From assembly GCA_945643635.1 (NCBI GenBank), contig CALZFC010000013.1, positions 1,442,501 through 1,506,500 of the forward strand: a stretch of 64,000 nt of DNA. The letters run 5' to 3'. Below are positions 37,436 to 47,479 of the stretch, piece after piece. The notes under the pieces were generated by a model. It was not told where the DNA came from. It ran no database searches and saw nothing but the letters and a program-made list of their open reading frames with translations. This DNA is from Allodiplogaster sudhausi. Taxonomy: Eukaryota > Nematoda > Chromadorea > Rhabditida > Diplogasteridae. The first letter of the stretch is position 1, and the number at the start of each line of letters is the position of its first letter. Made by a program: the position numbers and the translations under genes.

Positions 37436-39315
37436 GAAAAATACAAACTAACTCCGTTATTCGTTGTCCAGAATTTTCGCTAAAAAATTAATTTTTATAA
37501 TCAGTCCAAGGTTCTGATGAAACGAGTTCAGCCCGTTCAGTTCTACTTTTATATCTACTTTCAGAAATAAAGCCACCTGTACGCATGTGAGTTTAAAGAT
37601 GAAATGCTGTAATTAACAATAACTATGTTCTGGAAGAAAAGTTTTCTTTTGGGGCGCATCGAGTTACCAAATTCACCAGAACAAGCCAGCGCAAAATGAT
37701 GATCGAGAAAATATATATTTAAAAAAATAAATTTTGCAATAAAAAAACAAATCCCGTATTTCGTGCGCCCATTAATTTTTCTAAAAAAAAAGTTTTTTTT
37801 TTATTGACTAACCATAAGTGTCTAATGATTTTAGCCGGCTCACTCATCGTTTCCTTAACTTATCTAATGGCATGTAGTCTTTTTCCTAATCAGCCCAAAA
37901 TTACATACATGTACTGCCTACGAGCCTAACGCGTTCTGTAGAAAAAAATAAAACGGCCTGTGCGCATGGAAAGTTTAGAAGACAAAAATCACGGTAATCA
38001 ATTAATTGGAATGGGCTTAACTTATCTCCTTACAATGACGACACGTTGAAGAAAAAGGGTTCTATAAAGGGCATTGAGTAATGTGCCTAAGGGGTGCTAC
38101 GTATCAGGGTAGAGAGGTTTAGTGGATTATTTATACCTTGAGTCGGAAATCAAAACCGCCGATACATGGGGGAAGGGAAATTAGAACCGCAAAATCTTCC
38201 AGAAAATGTCCATTCTCGAGAGAATTTAGCATTATCTCTTTGTTCACAAATAAAACTGCCTGTACGTATGCGAGTTTGAAGATGAAATACGTTAATTAAT
38301 TAATTTGAATGGGCTTTTCTTATCGCCAAACAGTGAAGATACGCTAAAGATAAAAAAAAAGATTTATTAACATTGCATTGAGTTAGGTGCCAAACCGATT
38401 CAGCCTCAGCACTAATCGGGGTAATGTGGTATGGTGGATTAGTTATATCTTGAGTCAGAGATCAAAACCGGAGATAAGTTCATAAGGGAGGGGCCATAAG
38501 AAATGGTACATTTTCTACACACAAAACCTAGGTATGAATTATTTTTTTTTTTAAGTTTGACATAGTTTAAATAAGTCAACACCCAATCTTATAATTGTAA
38601 GTTTCATACGACAAATCCACGTGACATTTCATCAGCACATTGACACGATAAGCGAAACAAACAGTTTAAAAGTTAACTCTCTCTGATACTCTTTCTCGCT
38701 GTAACTCTTTCTCTCTCTCTCTCCCTCTCTATCCCTTTATCTCTTTCTCTGCCATTCTCGTTTCTCACTCATTCACGCGCTCTCGTTTCCATTCTCGATT
38801 TTTCTCTCTCTCTCTCCTCGCACTCTCTCTACCACTGCTACTCTCTCTTTTTTTCTCTCCGTCATGCCACTCTTTTTTATTACGCTTGATTAAACCAGGC
38901 AGAATTTTTCTGAAGACCTCTTCGTAATTTCTCGAATTTGCAATGATAGATACAAGCGATAGGGTGCCATCTTTTATATATGCAAATTTTAATTTCCGTA
39001 CAGTTACGAATAACGATCTAAAAATTTGACCAAAAAGGAGAGAGAATAACTATGCGAGCACTAAAAGAGGTCCCAGAGCGGCTTCAATTTATAAAGAACC
39101 TTTTTTTCCTTTTCGGTTATGATCTACAATATTCAGCATGGTGTAAACGTTTGGTGGAGTATTTATATCTTCAGTCTGAAATCGAAACCGCCGACACCTG
39201 TGGAAGGGCGATGAAAAATCATTTATTTTCTTCACACAAAAAGCTATGTAAACTTAAAAAAAAATGATTACATGAGCCAAAAAAATCAATCTTTTTTGTC
39301 TCTTATACTACATAC

Positions 39316-39367
39316 AGGAATCACGGCACTCAATCGTCGTGATCCTCTGCTCGCCGACGACATTTGT
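39316..39367. repeat. Palindromic hairpin module, copy 5 (left arm truncated)
   Basis: Only the inner stem (AATCACGGC / GTCGTGATCC) and the right outer arm (TGCTCGCCGACGACATTTGTGG) remain. The left outer arm has been lost next to CTACATACAG. Confidence 0.7.
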
Positions 39368-40286
39368 GGCCATAAAAGAATTTGTCATTTGAATTTTATT
39401 GGATTATTTATACCTTGAGTCAGAAATCGAAACCGCCGATACATAACGGAGGTAAAAGTGAAATGGAATATTTTATCCGTACAATAACTATGTATGAATT
39501 ACTTTTCTCTCTCTCGCTCTGTCTGTCTCTCACGGACTCTCAAGCTCTCTTTCATCTCATTTCTCTCAATGCTCAGGTGGTTTTGTTATGCCTTTGTATA
39601 CATATACGAAACTCCTTACGCTAGCTTTTGGTCGTGATCACGAAGTTCTCAGCGAATTGCTTGCCGTATGGAAGTGTGCCTCACAATCAGACACGTATAT
39701 TTCGCGATTTATGGAATAATCTCATCTCTTGTTGCTTATAATTTACAATTCTCAGATATCTGCGTGAATCTCCGTTTATCTCCAATCATTGAGAGTTTCA
39801 AGACGAAAGACGTTGACATTTACACTGGTATTTAAGAATTAGGTTAATTAGACTGGAGTAGAAACTCAAAGCCTAATTAGGAGCTTCTCGTAATTGGGAT
39901 CGAAATGCTTATAATGAGACCCAGCAAATCAAATTAAAATAATTAGGAGACATTCCGAAATCCATCTTGTGGAGTGCGATGGCAGTAGCAGAGGACCTTC
40001 TTGTGCTGATGGCGATAGCCGACTGGCGAGCCGGCGACCTTCGAGCATCCGAGGACCGGCGAGGCAGCGGCGAAAGGGCACAGTATTCGGCATCCGACTC
40101 GCGTTCTCGCGCGCATCTTCACGGGCCGGCCAGATGATGCCCCGTTGGAACCAGGCCATGCTGGCTAGAAGAGTTGGCGGGGGGGGGGGGGGGGCGAGGT
40201 GCTGGGCTCAAACCAGGAGAGAGAAAGAGAGAGATAGAGTGAGAGCGAGAGAGAATAGAGAGAGACAAGAGAGTGAGAGACAAAAG

Positions 40287-40317
<31 letters not shown>

Positions 40318-40666
40318 GAGAGAGCATGAGAGCGAGAGAGAGAGACAATTGAGAGAGAGAGAGACAAGAGAGAGAGAGCAGCGTCGTCAACGCGCTGGCC
40401 AGGCTGGGCCATCTGTCGCGGTTATGTTGCCTTGAGGACCAGAAAGATTAGGGCGGCCAAGCACACGGGTACCACATCGGCCAGTTTTGCCGGGCTGGAT
40501 AGGAAGTTCAGAATTTCTTTAGGAAAAAAAGCATTAAAGAGAGAACGTGTGCGTGCTTTCATGCCTTCTTTTTTTTATTTTTTAACCGTTTTTTTTTGCT
40601 TTTGAAAATTACCTTTTAATGCTTTAATGCGTTTTTTTTGCACTTTACCGATGGTATTTCTATTAG

Positions 40667-40744
40667 ATGCGTGCCCTGCTGATCAAGAACGGCAAGAAGA
40701 TCACCGCCTCCGAGCCGAACGACGGCTGCCTCAACTTCATCGAG
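40667..40744 (+). CDS. Candidate coding exon, unknown gene
   Basis: A 78-base GC-rich block with clean boundaries: acceptor TTTCTATTAG directly in front of ATG and donor GTGAGG after a complete codon. It encodes 26 residues ([20 protein letters not shown], then CLNFIE). The LLIKNGK start recalls the N-terminus of amidohydrolase/dihydropyrimidinase-type enzymes, but the match is too short to name it. The ATG abutting the acceptor would fit a first coding exon after a 5' UTR intron or a trans-spliced leader. I could not find the next exon in the 10 kb to the right, which are largely repeat. Confidence 0.5.
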
Positions 40745-40759
40745 GTGAGGAGAAATGAT

Positions 40760-41177
40760 GTAATATACTTGTTGAATGGGCTCACCTTCTTTTTTGCCCT
40801 TGTTTATCGTGGAAGGAGGCAACCCATTTATTCCGTCTCTCAAACGCTGTTATAGCCTTCTCATCTTGGCGAAGTTGATCAGTGCTTTGAAAACTATATC
40901 GGTCTGTTCCATTTCAGCTTATGCAGTGTCTTGTCAGGTATTTCTTGATGGGGATAGTGTTGATTTTTTAAGGATATAGGCTGTTGAAGAAATATTAGGA
41001 AAACTGTCAGCATTCTGTGTTCCCGTTTCCTGCGTTATTTGTGTACTGTGGGTTGTGAAGATGGCTCTTATTTACATTTGAAGAGTCACATTTATTGATA
41101 TTCCTCAATCATTCTCTATCTCGGTCTCTCCCTCTATGATCTTTTCTCCCTGTCGATTTCCTCATTGCCTTTCTACA

Positions 41178-41219
<42 letters not shown>

Positions 41220-44200
41220 GGTTTCCTTTTTTTCTCTACATTGCTGGATGTGTAATGCCATCCATTTTCTGTAAACATTCCATATAAAAAATAAGCATAT
41301 GTATATGAATAAAGGATATTATTATTGCATTTATGCTTGGAACATACATACGAATTCTAAATCACAAAATGCTCGTGTAATCACGTAGCCATCCTGCATG
41401 TCCTTCCAATGCATCCTACGAACTATTGGCACCAAATTCGCACTCGAGTTCAAAGACCAAATGTGCAAGAGTGCGCTGGGTGCACATGCACTCGGGCCAA
41501 ATTTTTTACAGTAATCCGTCTGAAGAAAATGAGATTATCTCGGCTTAGACTTAATCAAATTCAATTCTTGTTTCACTCATCGATCTTTCTAGTCTGAACG
41601 GACAGACTGATTTAAAAACATAAGACATTATATATTCCGTGTACGGCTCCTTTAAGAGATCCTACACATTGTCCTAATTTTAGAGATCTAATACATTATT
41701 TAAGAGATCTTAATCAGGGCAAAGGGGTTTGTGGAGTATTTATATCTTGAGTCAGAAATCAAAACCACCGATACATAAGGGAGGGGCCATATGAAATTGT
41801 AGATTTTCTATACACAAAAACTAGGCCACTTAAAAAAATTGACATAATTTATAGGAGGCAAACACTTAATCTTTTCATTTCAATATGAAAAATTAAATCA
41901 TCTGCACATTTTGGCGATAAACGAACAAACAGTTTAAAGGGGCTAAATAGCTTATCATCGGACAATTAAAGTAAAAGGAATGATCTCTTTAAAACGGGAA
42001 ATGTTCTCAACGAGATATGTTTTACTTTTTTTCTATTTTCGTCGTCAAAAAGGACTCACTCGTCAATGACCATGAGAAATAGATGGGGAAGTGGTGCACT
42101 CTCAGTAAGCAAGGTAGGAAGGTTTAGTGTTGTATTAATATCTTTCGTCGGTGAGCGGAACCGTTGGATATATGGGGAAAGGGTGGAAGAACAATGAGAA
42201 TTCTTTTATTTTCTCCAGAAGAATCTATGTAGGTATGTATGACTTTAAAAAAGATTGGCATAGTTTAAGGAAGCCAAAAATTCAAGATCGAATTCATTTA
42301 ATTTTAACCTGACACAGGGGGGGCCCTTCACACTCCACCACGCGCTCGATCATCCTCAAATGCAATACATCGATGCTGCTTCCGGCGAAATCGGGCATGG
42401 CTGGCCGGGATAAGCTCTGAAGAATCCCACGTAAGGCCAGTTCGACGAAATCGCCGATTTCCATCGATCGCGCATTTCCTTATGACAGATCCCGTTCATT
42501 CAATCAGTAGTACAGTAGTGGGAATTTAGTTAGAAATGGAAACCGCAGGATACAAATGAGAAATGGTACATTTTCTCCACACAAAGGCATGTAGTTATGA
42601 CTTAATAGGAAGAATGGAGACAAAAACTCAAGATTTTTTGCGTTATAAAGACTACAATGATCAGTAAAAATGCAAATATCCTTTTAACGTGGGCTGCCTT
42701 AAGAAGTATGCACATTGGGTTTCTCATGAAATTACTATGATTTGGTTACGAAAAAAAATATTGAAAAAGGAATACAAAAAATTTATTTATAATTACAGGG
42801 AGTCCGAAATGCGAGCAAACAGATTTATTCATTATTTATGTAACTACGACTTAGTATGATTTGGAAGCAAAAAAAAAAGACTAAAAAGCTAATTAAAAAA
42901 ATTATTTATACTTACAGAAATCCCTGCTGCATGTAAATCGTGTCACGCGAACTCTTCAAGAAAATACAAGGTTTGTGGCTTTGAATTGTTATGAAAAGAA
43001 ATAATTCGGAAATTAAGAAAGTGAGACTTTCCAGTAGAAAATTTATAGCGGCAAGAGAATTTATATCGGATATTTTTCACACAAAAACCGCCTCATTCGG
43101 TTACATAATTTTCGATAAGCACTTTTTTGGCCCAAGTTTGAGGATGATGTTAGCGAGATCGGCTGGTTGTGTAGTTGTTTTATCTCTTCGTACGAAAATA
43201 AATCCAGCTGTACGCAAGTGAGTTAAGAGTGGAAATGCGGTAAGTAATTAATTAGAATGGGCTTGTCTTATCTCCTAAGAGTGAGAGAAATTATGACTAA
43301 AATTTGGCAATAATAAATTTAATACCTTTATAGTTTAAACAATTTGAGCTAATAATTTTGGCTAATGGTAATATAGTCTCTTTGTTGTAATCGGCCCGAT
43401 GTTCAAGATAATGCCAAAGAGCCCAATGCGTTCTGAACTTCTCTTATCCTTCATTCAACAATAAAACGGCCTTTGCGGATGGAATGAAAATACGGGAATT
43501 AATTAATTAGAATTGGCTTAATACTATCAGGGCAAAGAGGTTTGGTGGATTATTTTTACCTTGAGTCAGAAATCAAAACCGCCGATACATGGGGGAGGGA
43601 AAAGAGAAATGGAATATTTTATCGATACAAAAAATATGTATGAATTACTTTAAAAAAAAAGATCGACATAGTTTAAAGAGCAAAAATTCAATATTTTCCT
43701 TTCCATATGACAAATATGAGAACAACCAGTTTAAAAGGTTAAATAGCTTATCATCGGAGGAATAACTTTGCGAGTTAAATTAATGGTCTCGTCAATACGG
43801 GAATTATTGGCATTCAAACATGCTTTACTATTTGTTTCCACAAATAGTAGCTATAAAAATTTTTTATTTCTAAACTTAGGCCCGGAATCGGATGAATGTA
43901 TCGTGTGTTGGCTTCGTTCTGTGGTACTTTATACGTTATTGTTCATAAATTAATCCACATGCACGCAAGTCTGGTGAGCAGGATAAAGTGGTTTGGTGGA
44001 TCCTTCAGTCCGAAATCGAAACCGCCGATACATGAGGGAAGTAACGAGAAATGGTATATTTACTCCACATAGAAATCTATGTATGATTAAAAAAAAACCA
44101 AACAGTGAAGATACGCTTGAAAAAGAATCCTTTAAAGTGCATCGAGTTATGTTCTAAATTTAAAAAGAAGGAGCAGGATTCTCTATCAGGTTATAGTGTT

Positions 44201-44977
44201 CTGGTGGATTATTAATACCTTGACTCAGAAAACGAAACCGCTGGATAAATGAGAAATGAAATATTTTATCCATAAAAAATGACATAATTTAAAGGAGATA
44301 AAACTCAAAACATATTAGGAATACAATCTCTGTTTCCATCGTTCTTTAATCTTTCTCTTTTTTCATCGTTCTCTCTCGTTCTTTCTCCCTCTCTCTCATT
44401 CTCTTTTCCTATCGCGCTCTCTCTCTCCCTCTCTCACTTAACGACCGTAACCAATTCATCATTGGGGACGTCACTCAAATCTGGAAAGCGGAAGAATTCA
44501 AGGAAACAATCTATGATGGAGAGAGTAGAAGGGATTAGAACCAGCCCTACCCATTCCTCAAATCTAAAACCTTACATTTCATCTTCAACCCTGCCCACCT
44601 ACTCACCAAAAAGACTACAAAAGCACTACTTCTACTATCAAATTTATCCTATGGGTTATGATGAAATGTGCCACCCTTTATTCAGTATGCGTTACAGATG
44701 TATTGCGCATACGCATTTTCTCAATTTTGGATGGATTTTTCCTCTCTCGCGAAATTTTTTTAAGAATGTTTTTTTGCTTTGGGGTTGGGGCCTCCTTCGG
44801 GGCCGACCACGGGGGCCGGGGCCGACCTCGCCCGACCTTGGGGGCCGGGGCCAACCCTTGGGCCGGGGCCGGATATTTTCGGCCCCCGGCCACCCCTGAT
44901 AATCACTCGTATTGCCACTTCGAAAAAATCGCCCGCGCCCCTCAGTGGAATATCCGTTTTACAACAGATTTATCATG
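40760..44977. repeat. Interspersed modular repeat block 7 and unassigned sequence
   Basis: 40,760-41,700 is AT-rich, with one CT tract (41,186-41,218) and no clear repeat or gene. GGTGGATTATTTAT-type modules follow near 41,725, 42,121, 42,527 (partial), 43,540, 43,990 and 44,200; GCCTGTACGC-type modules near 43,196, 43,458 and 43,947. A CT tract lies at 44,340-44,440. 44,450-44,770 is unassigned sequence with an open frame of about 100 residues lacking any recognisable motif. 44,782-44,898 is GGCC-rich and ends in CACCCCTG, like the end of a hAT-type element. No convincing gene. Confidence 0.65.
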
Positions 44978-45198
44978 AATTTGGCATCAGATCATTGGTA
45001 AGAGCATCCCATGCCTCCAGGATCTATACGAGGTACATCTAGAGCTGAAGTGATAGACTATTAGGGGGGGGGTACTATTGGAGGGGGGGGGGGGTTCTAC
45101 TAGAGGGAGGGGTTATATTTTTCAATGGCATTTTAAGAGGGCGGTACTATTAGAGGGGGGTTCTAATAAAGGGGGGGGTACTAATAGAGAAAATACGG
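44978..45198. mobile_element. G-rich TA-flanked MITE, 5'-truncated copy
   Basis: The right terminus CTAATAGAGAAAATACGG followed by TA matches the complete copy at 47,054. Interior G runs and TACTATTRGAGGGG repeats are also shared. The left terminus is missing; similarity begins near 44,978. Confidence 0.7.
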
Positions 45199-45209
45199 TA
45201 TGTGGCTCT

Positions 45210-45647
45210 TTACCATTAGGGTAAAGAGGTTTGGTGGATTATTTATACTTGAGATAGAAATCAAAACAGCCCATAAATGGAGGAGGGCAAAGCGGAGTGG
45301 AATATTTTATCCGTACAAAAAAAATCTATGAATTACTTTAAAAAAAGATTGACATATTTAAAAGAGCCAAAAATTCAATATTATAATTTCCATATGACAA
45401 ATCCACGTGAGATTCCATCAGCACATTGGCCCGATAAGCGAACCAACCATTTAAAAGTTTGAATTGTTTATCATCGGACGATTAACCTTGCGAGTAAAAT
45501 GAATGGTCTTGTCAATACGGGAATTATTGGCATTGAAACATCTCTTACTTTTTTTCTATTTTCGCCGTCAATAAGGATTCATTCGTCGGAAACAATGAGA
45601 AATGAAATGCGTGATTTAAATTTCTCGTTGTAAGCGGGTTATCGCTC

Positions 45648-45694
<47 letters not shown>

Positions 45695-46380
45695 CTCTCT
45701 CTCTCTCTCTCTGTCTCTCTACCTCTCTCTACCATTTTCTTTTCACACACACTCTTTCTCTATTCCATTATCGATTCTCTCTCTCTCGCTCTCTCTATCG
45801 TTCTCTCTCTCTCTCTCTCTCTTCTGCCTCTCTTTTTCCATTACGCTTGACTAACGGTGGCAGAATTTTTCATTCCAGCACTTCTTTGCTTTTTATGAGA
45901 GCTTCTCTGTAAGAGTCCAGCACGCGCTTTAAGAAGCCTGCATCGGGAAAGTATTTTTTAGAAAGCAAGCACATTTTAGTCTTATTAGGCAAGCAAATCA
46001 TATTAGGAAACAAAAAAGAATTAAGCCTGATTTTTTTTTCGAAATAAAATAATTAGTCTTATTCTGGCCTGTGGCCAGTCGAGACGGCACGGTCTGAGCA
46101 CATCCGTGGCATCTAACATAGGCATCCGATACGCGCGGGCTCGCACCTCTGGGGCGACCCCTGGGTGATTGTTGCCTGTGGCACCGGGATGACCAAAAGA
46201 ATCAACAGGGCAAAGGGGATCGAGCTGGTGACCAGGAACGGAGCGTCTTGTCCGGGCTGGCCGGGCTGCTCTCTTGACCTGGAGTGTACCAAGGCAGCGA
46301 CACCCAACGGCGTTCCAGGTGCTCCACGTCTGCTATAGCTGGCCAGAGTTTGCCCGGAATTTATTTCAGAAATTTTGCAG
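45210..46380. repeat. Interspersed modular repeat block 8
   Basis: A GGTGGATTATTTAT module at 45,228, the CAGCACATTGGCCCGATAAG and CGTCAATAAGG segments, a long CT tract (45,645-45,830) and its edge (TTACGCTTGACTAACGG), then a decayed collagen-like piece at 46,165-46,370 (plus-strand traces GTGGCACCGGGAT and GGCTGGCCGGGCTGC). Ends with the shared TTTATTTCAGAAATTTTGCA. No gene. Confidence 0.65.
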
Positions 46381-46503
46381 TTAAAAATGGCAACCCCGTT
46401 ATTCGTATTAGAATTCATTGCTGCAAGTCGCCTAGTGTCGCTGGAAAGCTTGCAAAAAAAAACTGAAAATGTGATTTTCTCAATTTTATGTTTCTCTCAA
46501 ACG

Positions 46504-46755
46504 CAGCCGGCCCACTATCCTCCCGGCCCGGCCGGGCCGATGGTAATAATGTTGAGTCGGGACGGGCCCGGGCCCATAAAATTCCTTGCGGGCCGGCCGC
46601 CCGGGCCTATGTAAAAACGGGCCCGGCCAGGTCCAGGCCCAGGCCCGGCCAGGCCCGTAGGGTAAGCGGGCCGGGCCCTACCTTCCAAATCTCGGCCCGG
46701 GCCCGCCAAATTAGCAACGGGTCGGGCCGGGCTCGGCCCGCCTGGTACATCCCTG
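46504..46755. mobile_element. GGCC-rich hAT-like fragment
   Basis: A GC-rich island in AT-rich DNA, built of GGCCCGGCC-type runs. Its right end, inverted, reads CAGGGATGTACCAGGCGGGCC-like sequence, similar in layout to hAT termini. The left end (CAGCCGGCCCAC) is poorly conserved and I see no target duplication. The host sequence around it (TCTCTCAAA / GGACTC...GAGTCTTCAATTTCACG) recurs uninterrupted at 49,400-49,470, supporting an insertion. Confidence 0.5.
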
Positions 46756-47053
46756 CCCTGGACTCTTTTCTCGTAATTTGAGTCTTCAATTTCACGATAA
46801 TATAACTTCAAACTTCATATCAAAAGTGATGAATCGATGCTCTTTAAACTTCCCATTTACACGTTTGCTATTTCACTGTGAATATATACATACATATATA
46901 CATAGGTTTGTCTGCTATTTCAGAGCGGTGTTGCGTAAATTGGCAATTTTCTGTTCGAATGGCATAGATGTATGCACAAATGTAGCTGGAAAAGTGGAAA
47001 TTGGATATGAAAGCCCGCATAAACAAAAAAAGGTGAAACATTTCCTTTAGATA

Positions 47054-47470
47054 CCGTATTTTCTCTATTAGTGCCCCCGGAGGCACTATTTTTAAATCCC
47101 CTTGCGAGAGGGGGGCATTATTAGAGGGGGGGGGGTTCTATTAGAGGGATGGGTACTATTTTTAAATGTGATTGACTAAAAGTTTGATAACAACATTTTA
47201 TTCTCAAAAACGAAGAATTGTAGCTCTACTTCAATGTAATCATCACTATTTTGAATGAAATTACAATCAGTTAATTGGGAAGATCATCTCATACCTCAAT
47301 TATAGATTCCAGGTACGTCTCTTGGACGATTAGGGGGGGGCACTATTGGAGGGGGGGGGGGGTTCTATTAGAGGGAGGGGTACTATTTTTCAATACCCTT
47401 GCGGGAGGGGGGCACTATTAGAGGGGGGGGGGTTCTAATAGAGGGAGGGGCACTAATAGAGAAAATACGG
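47054..47470. mobile_element. G-rich MITE with TA flanks, complete copy
   Basis: Terminal inverted repeats CCGTATTTTCTCTATTAGTG at the left and its complement at the right, each bordered by TA, the target of Tc1/mariner-type transposition. Between them are stretches of GGGGGGG and TACTATTRGAGGG that keep the element strongly G-biased on one strand in its right half. 417 bases and no open frame, so it is non-autonomous. Three other copies lie at 44,978-45,198, 51,462-51,622 and 52,532-52,712. Confidence 0.8.
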
Positions 47471-47479
47471 TATTTACAA

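Larger units (their letters stand above)
35246..40640. repeat. Interspersed modular repeat block 6
   Basis: GGTGGATTATTTAT-type modules lie near 35,397, 36,445, 38,115, 38,430, 39,147 and 39,395; GCCTGTACGC modules near 37,566, 37,948 and 38,245. CT tracts occur at 36,916-37,025 and 38,695-38,860 (edge CGCTTGATTAAACCAGG at 38,880), and a GA tract at 40,217-40,380 behind a poly-G run. GTTTTGGTTGCC-type modules lie near 35,500-35,690 and 39,570-39,900. Collagen-like pieces are listed separately. No gene seen before 40,667. Confidence 0.7.

Noticed and set aside
44462..44899. Open frame of 145 residues
   Set aside because: No motif, ends in GGCC-rich transposon-like sequence, and no splice sites or codon bias support it.
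46515..46811. Gly-Pro-rich frame resembling collagen
   Set aside because: It comes from GGCCCGGCC simple repeats of a transposon-like island; Gly and Pro are not in Gly-X-Y order over any length.
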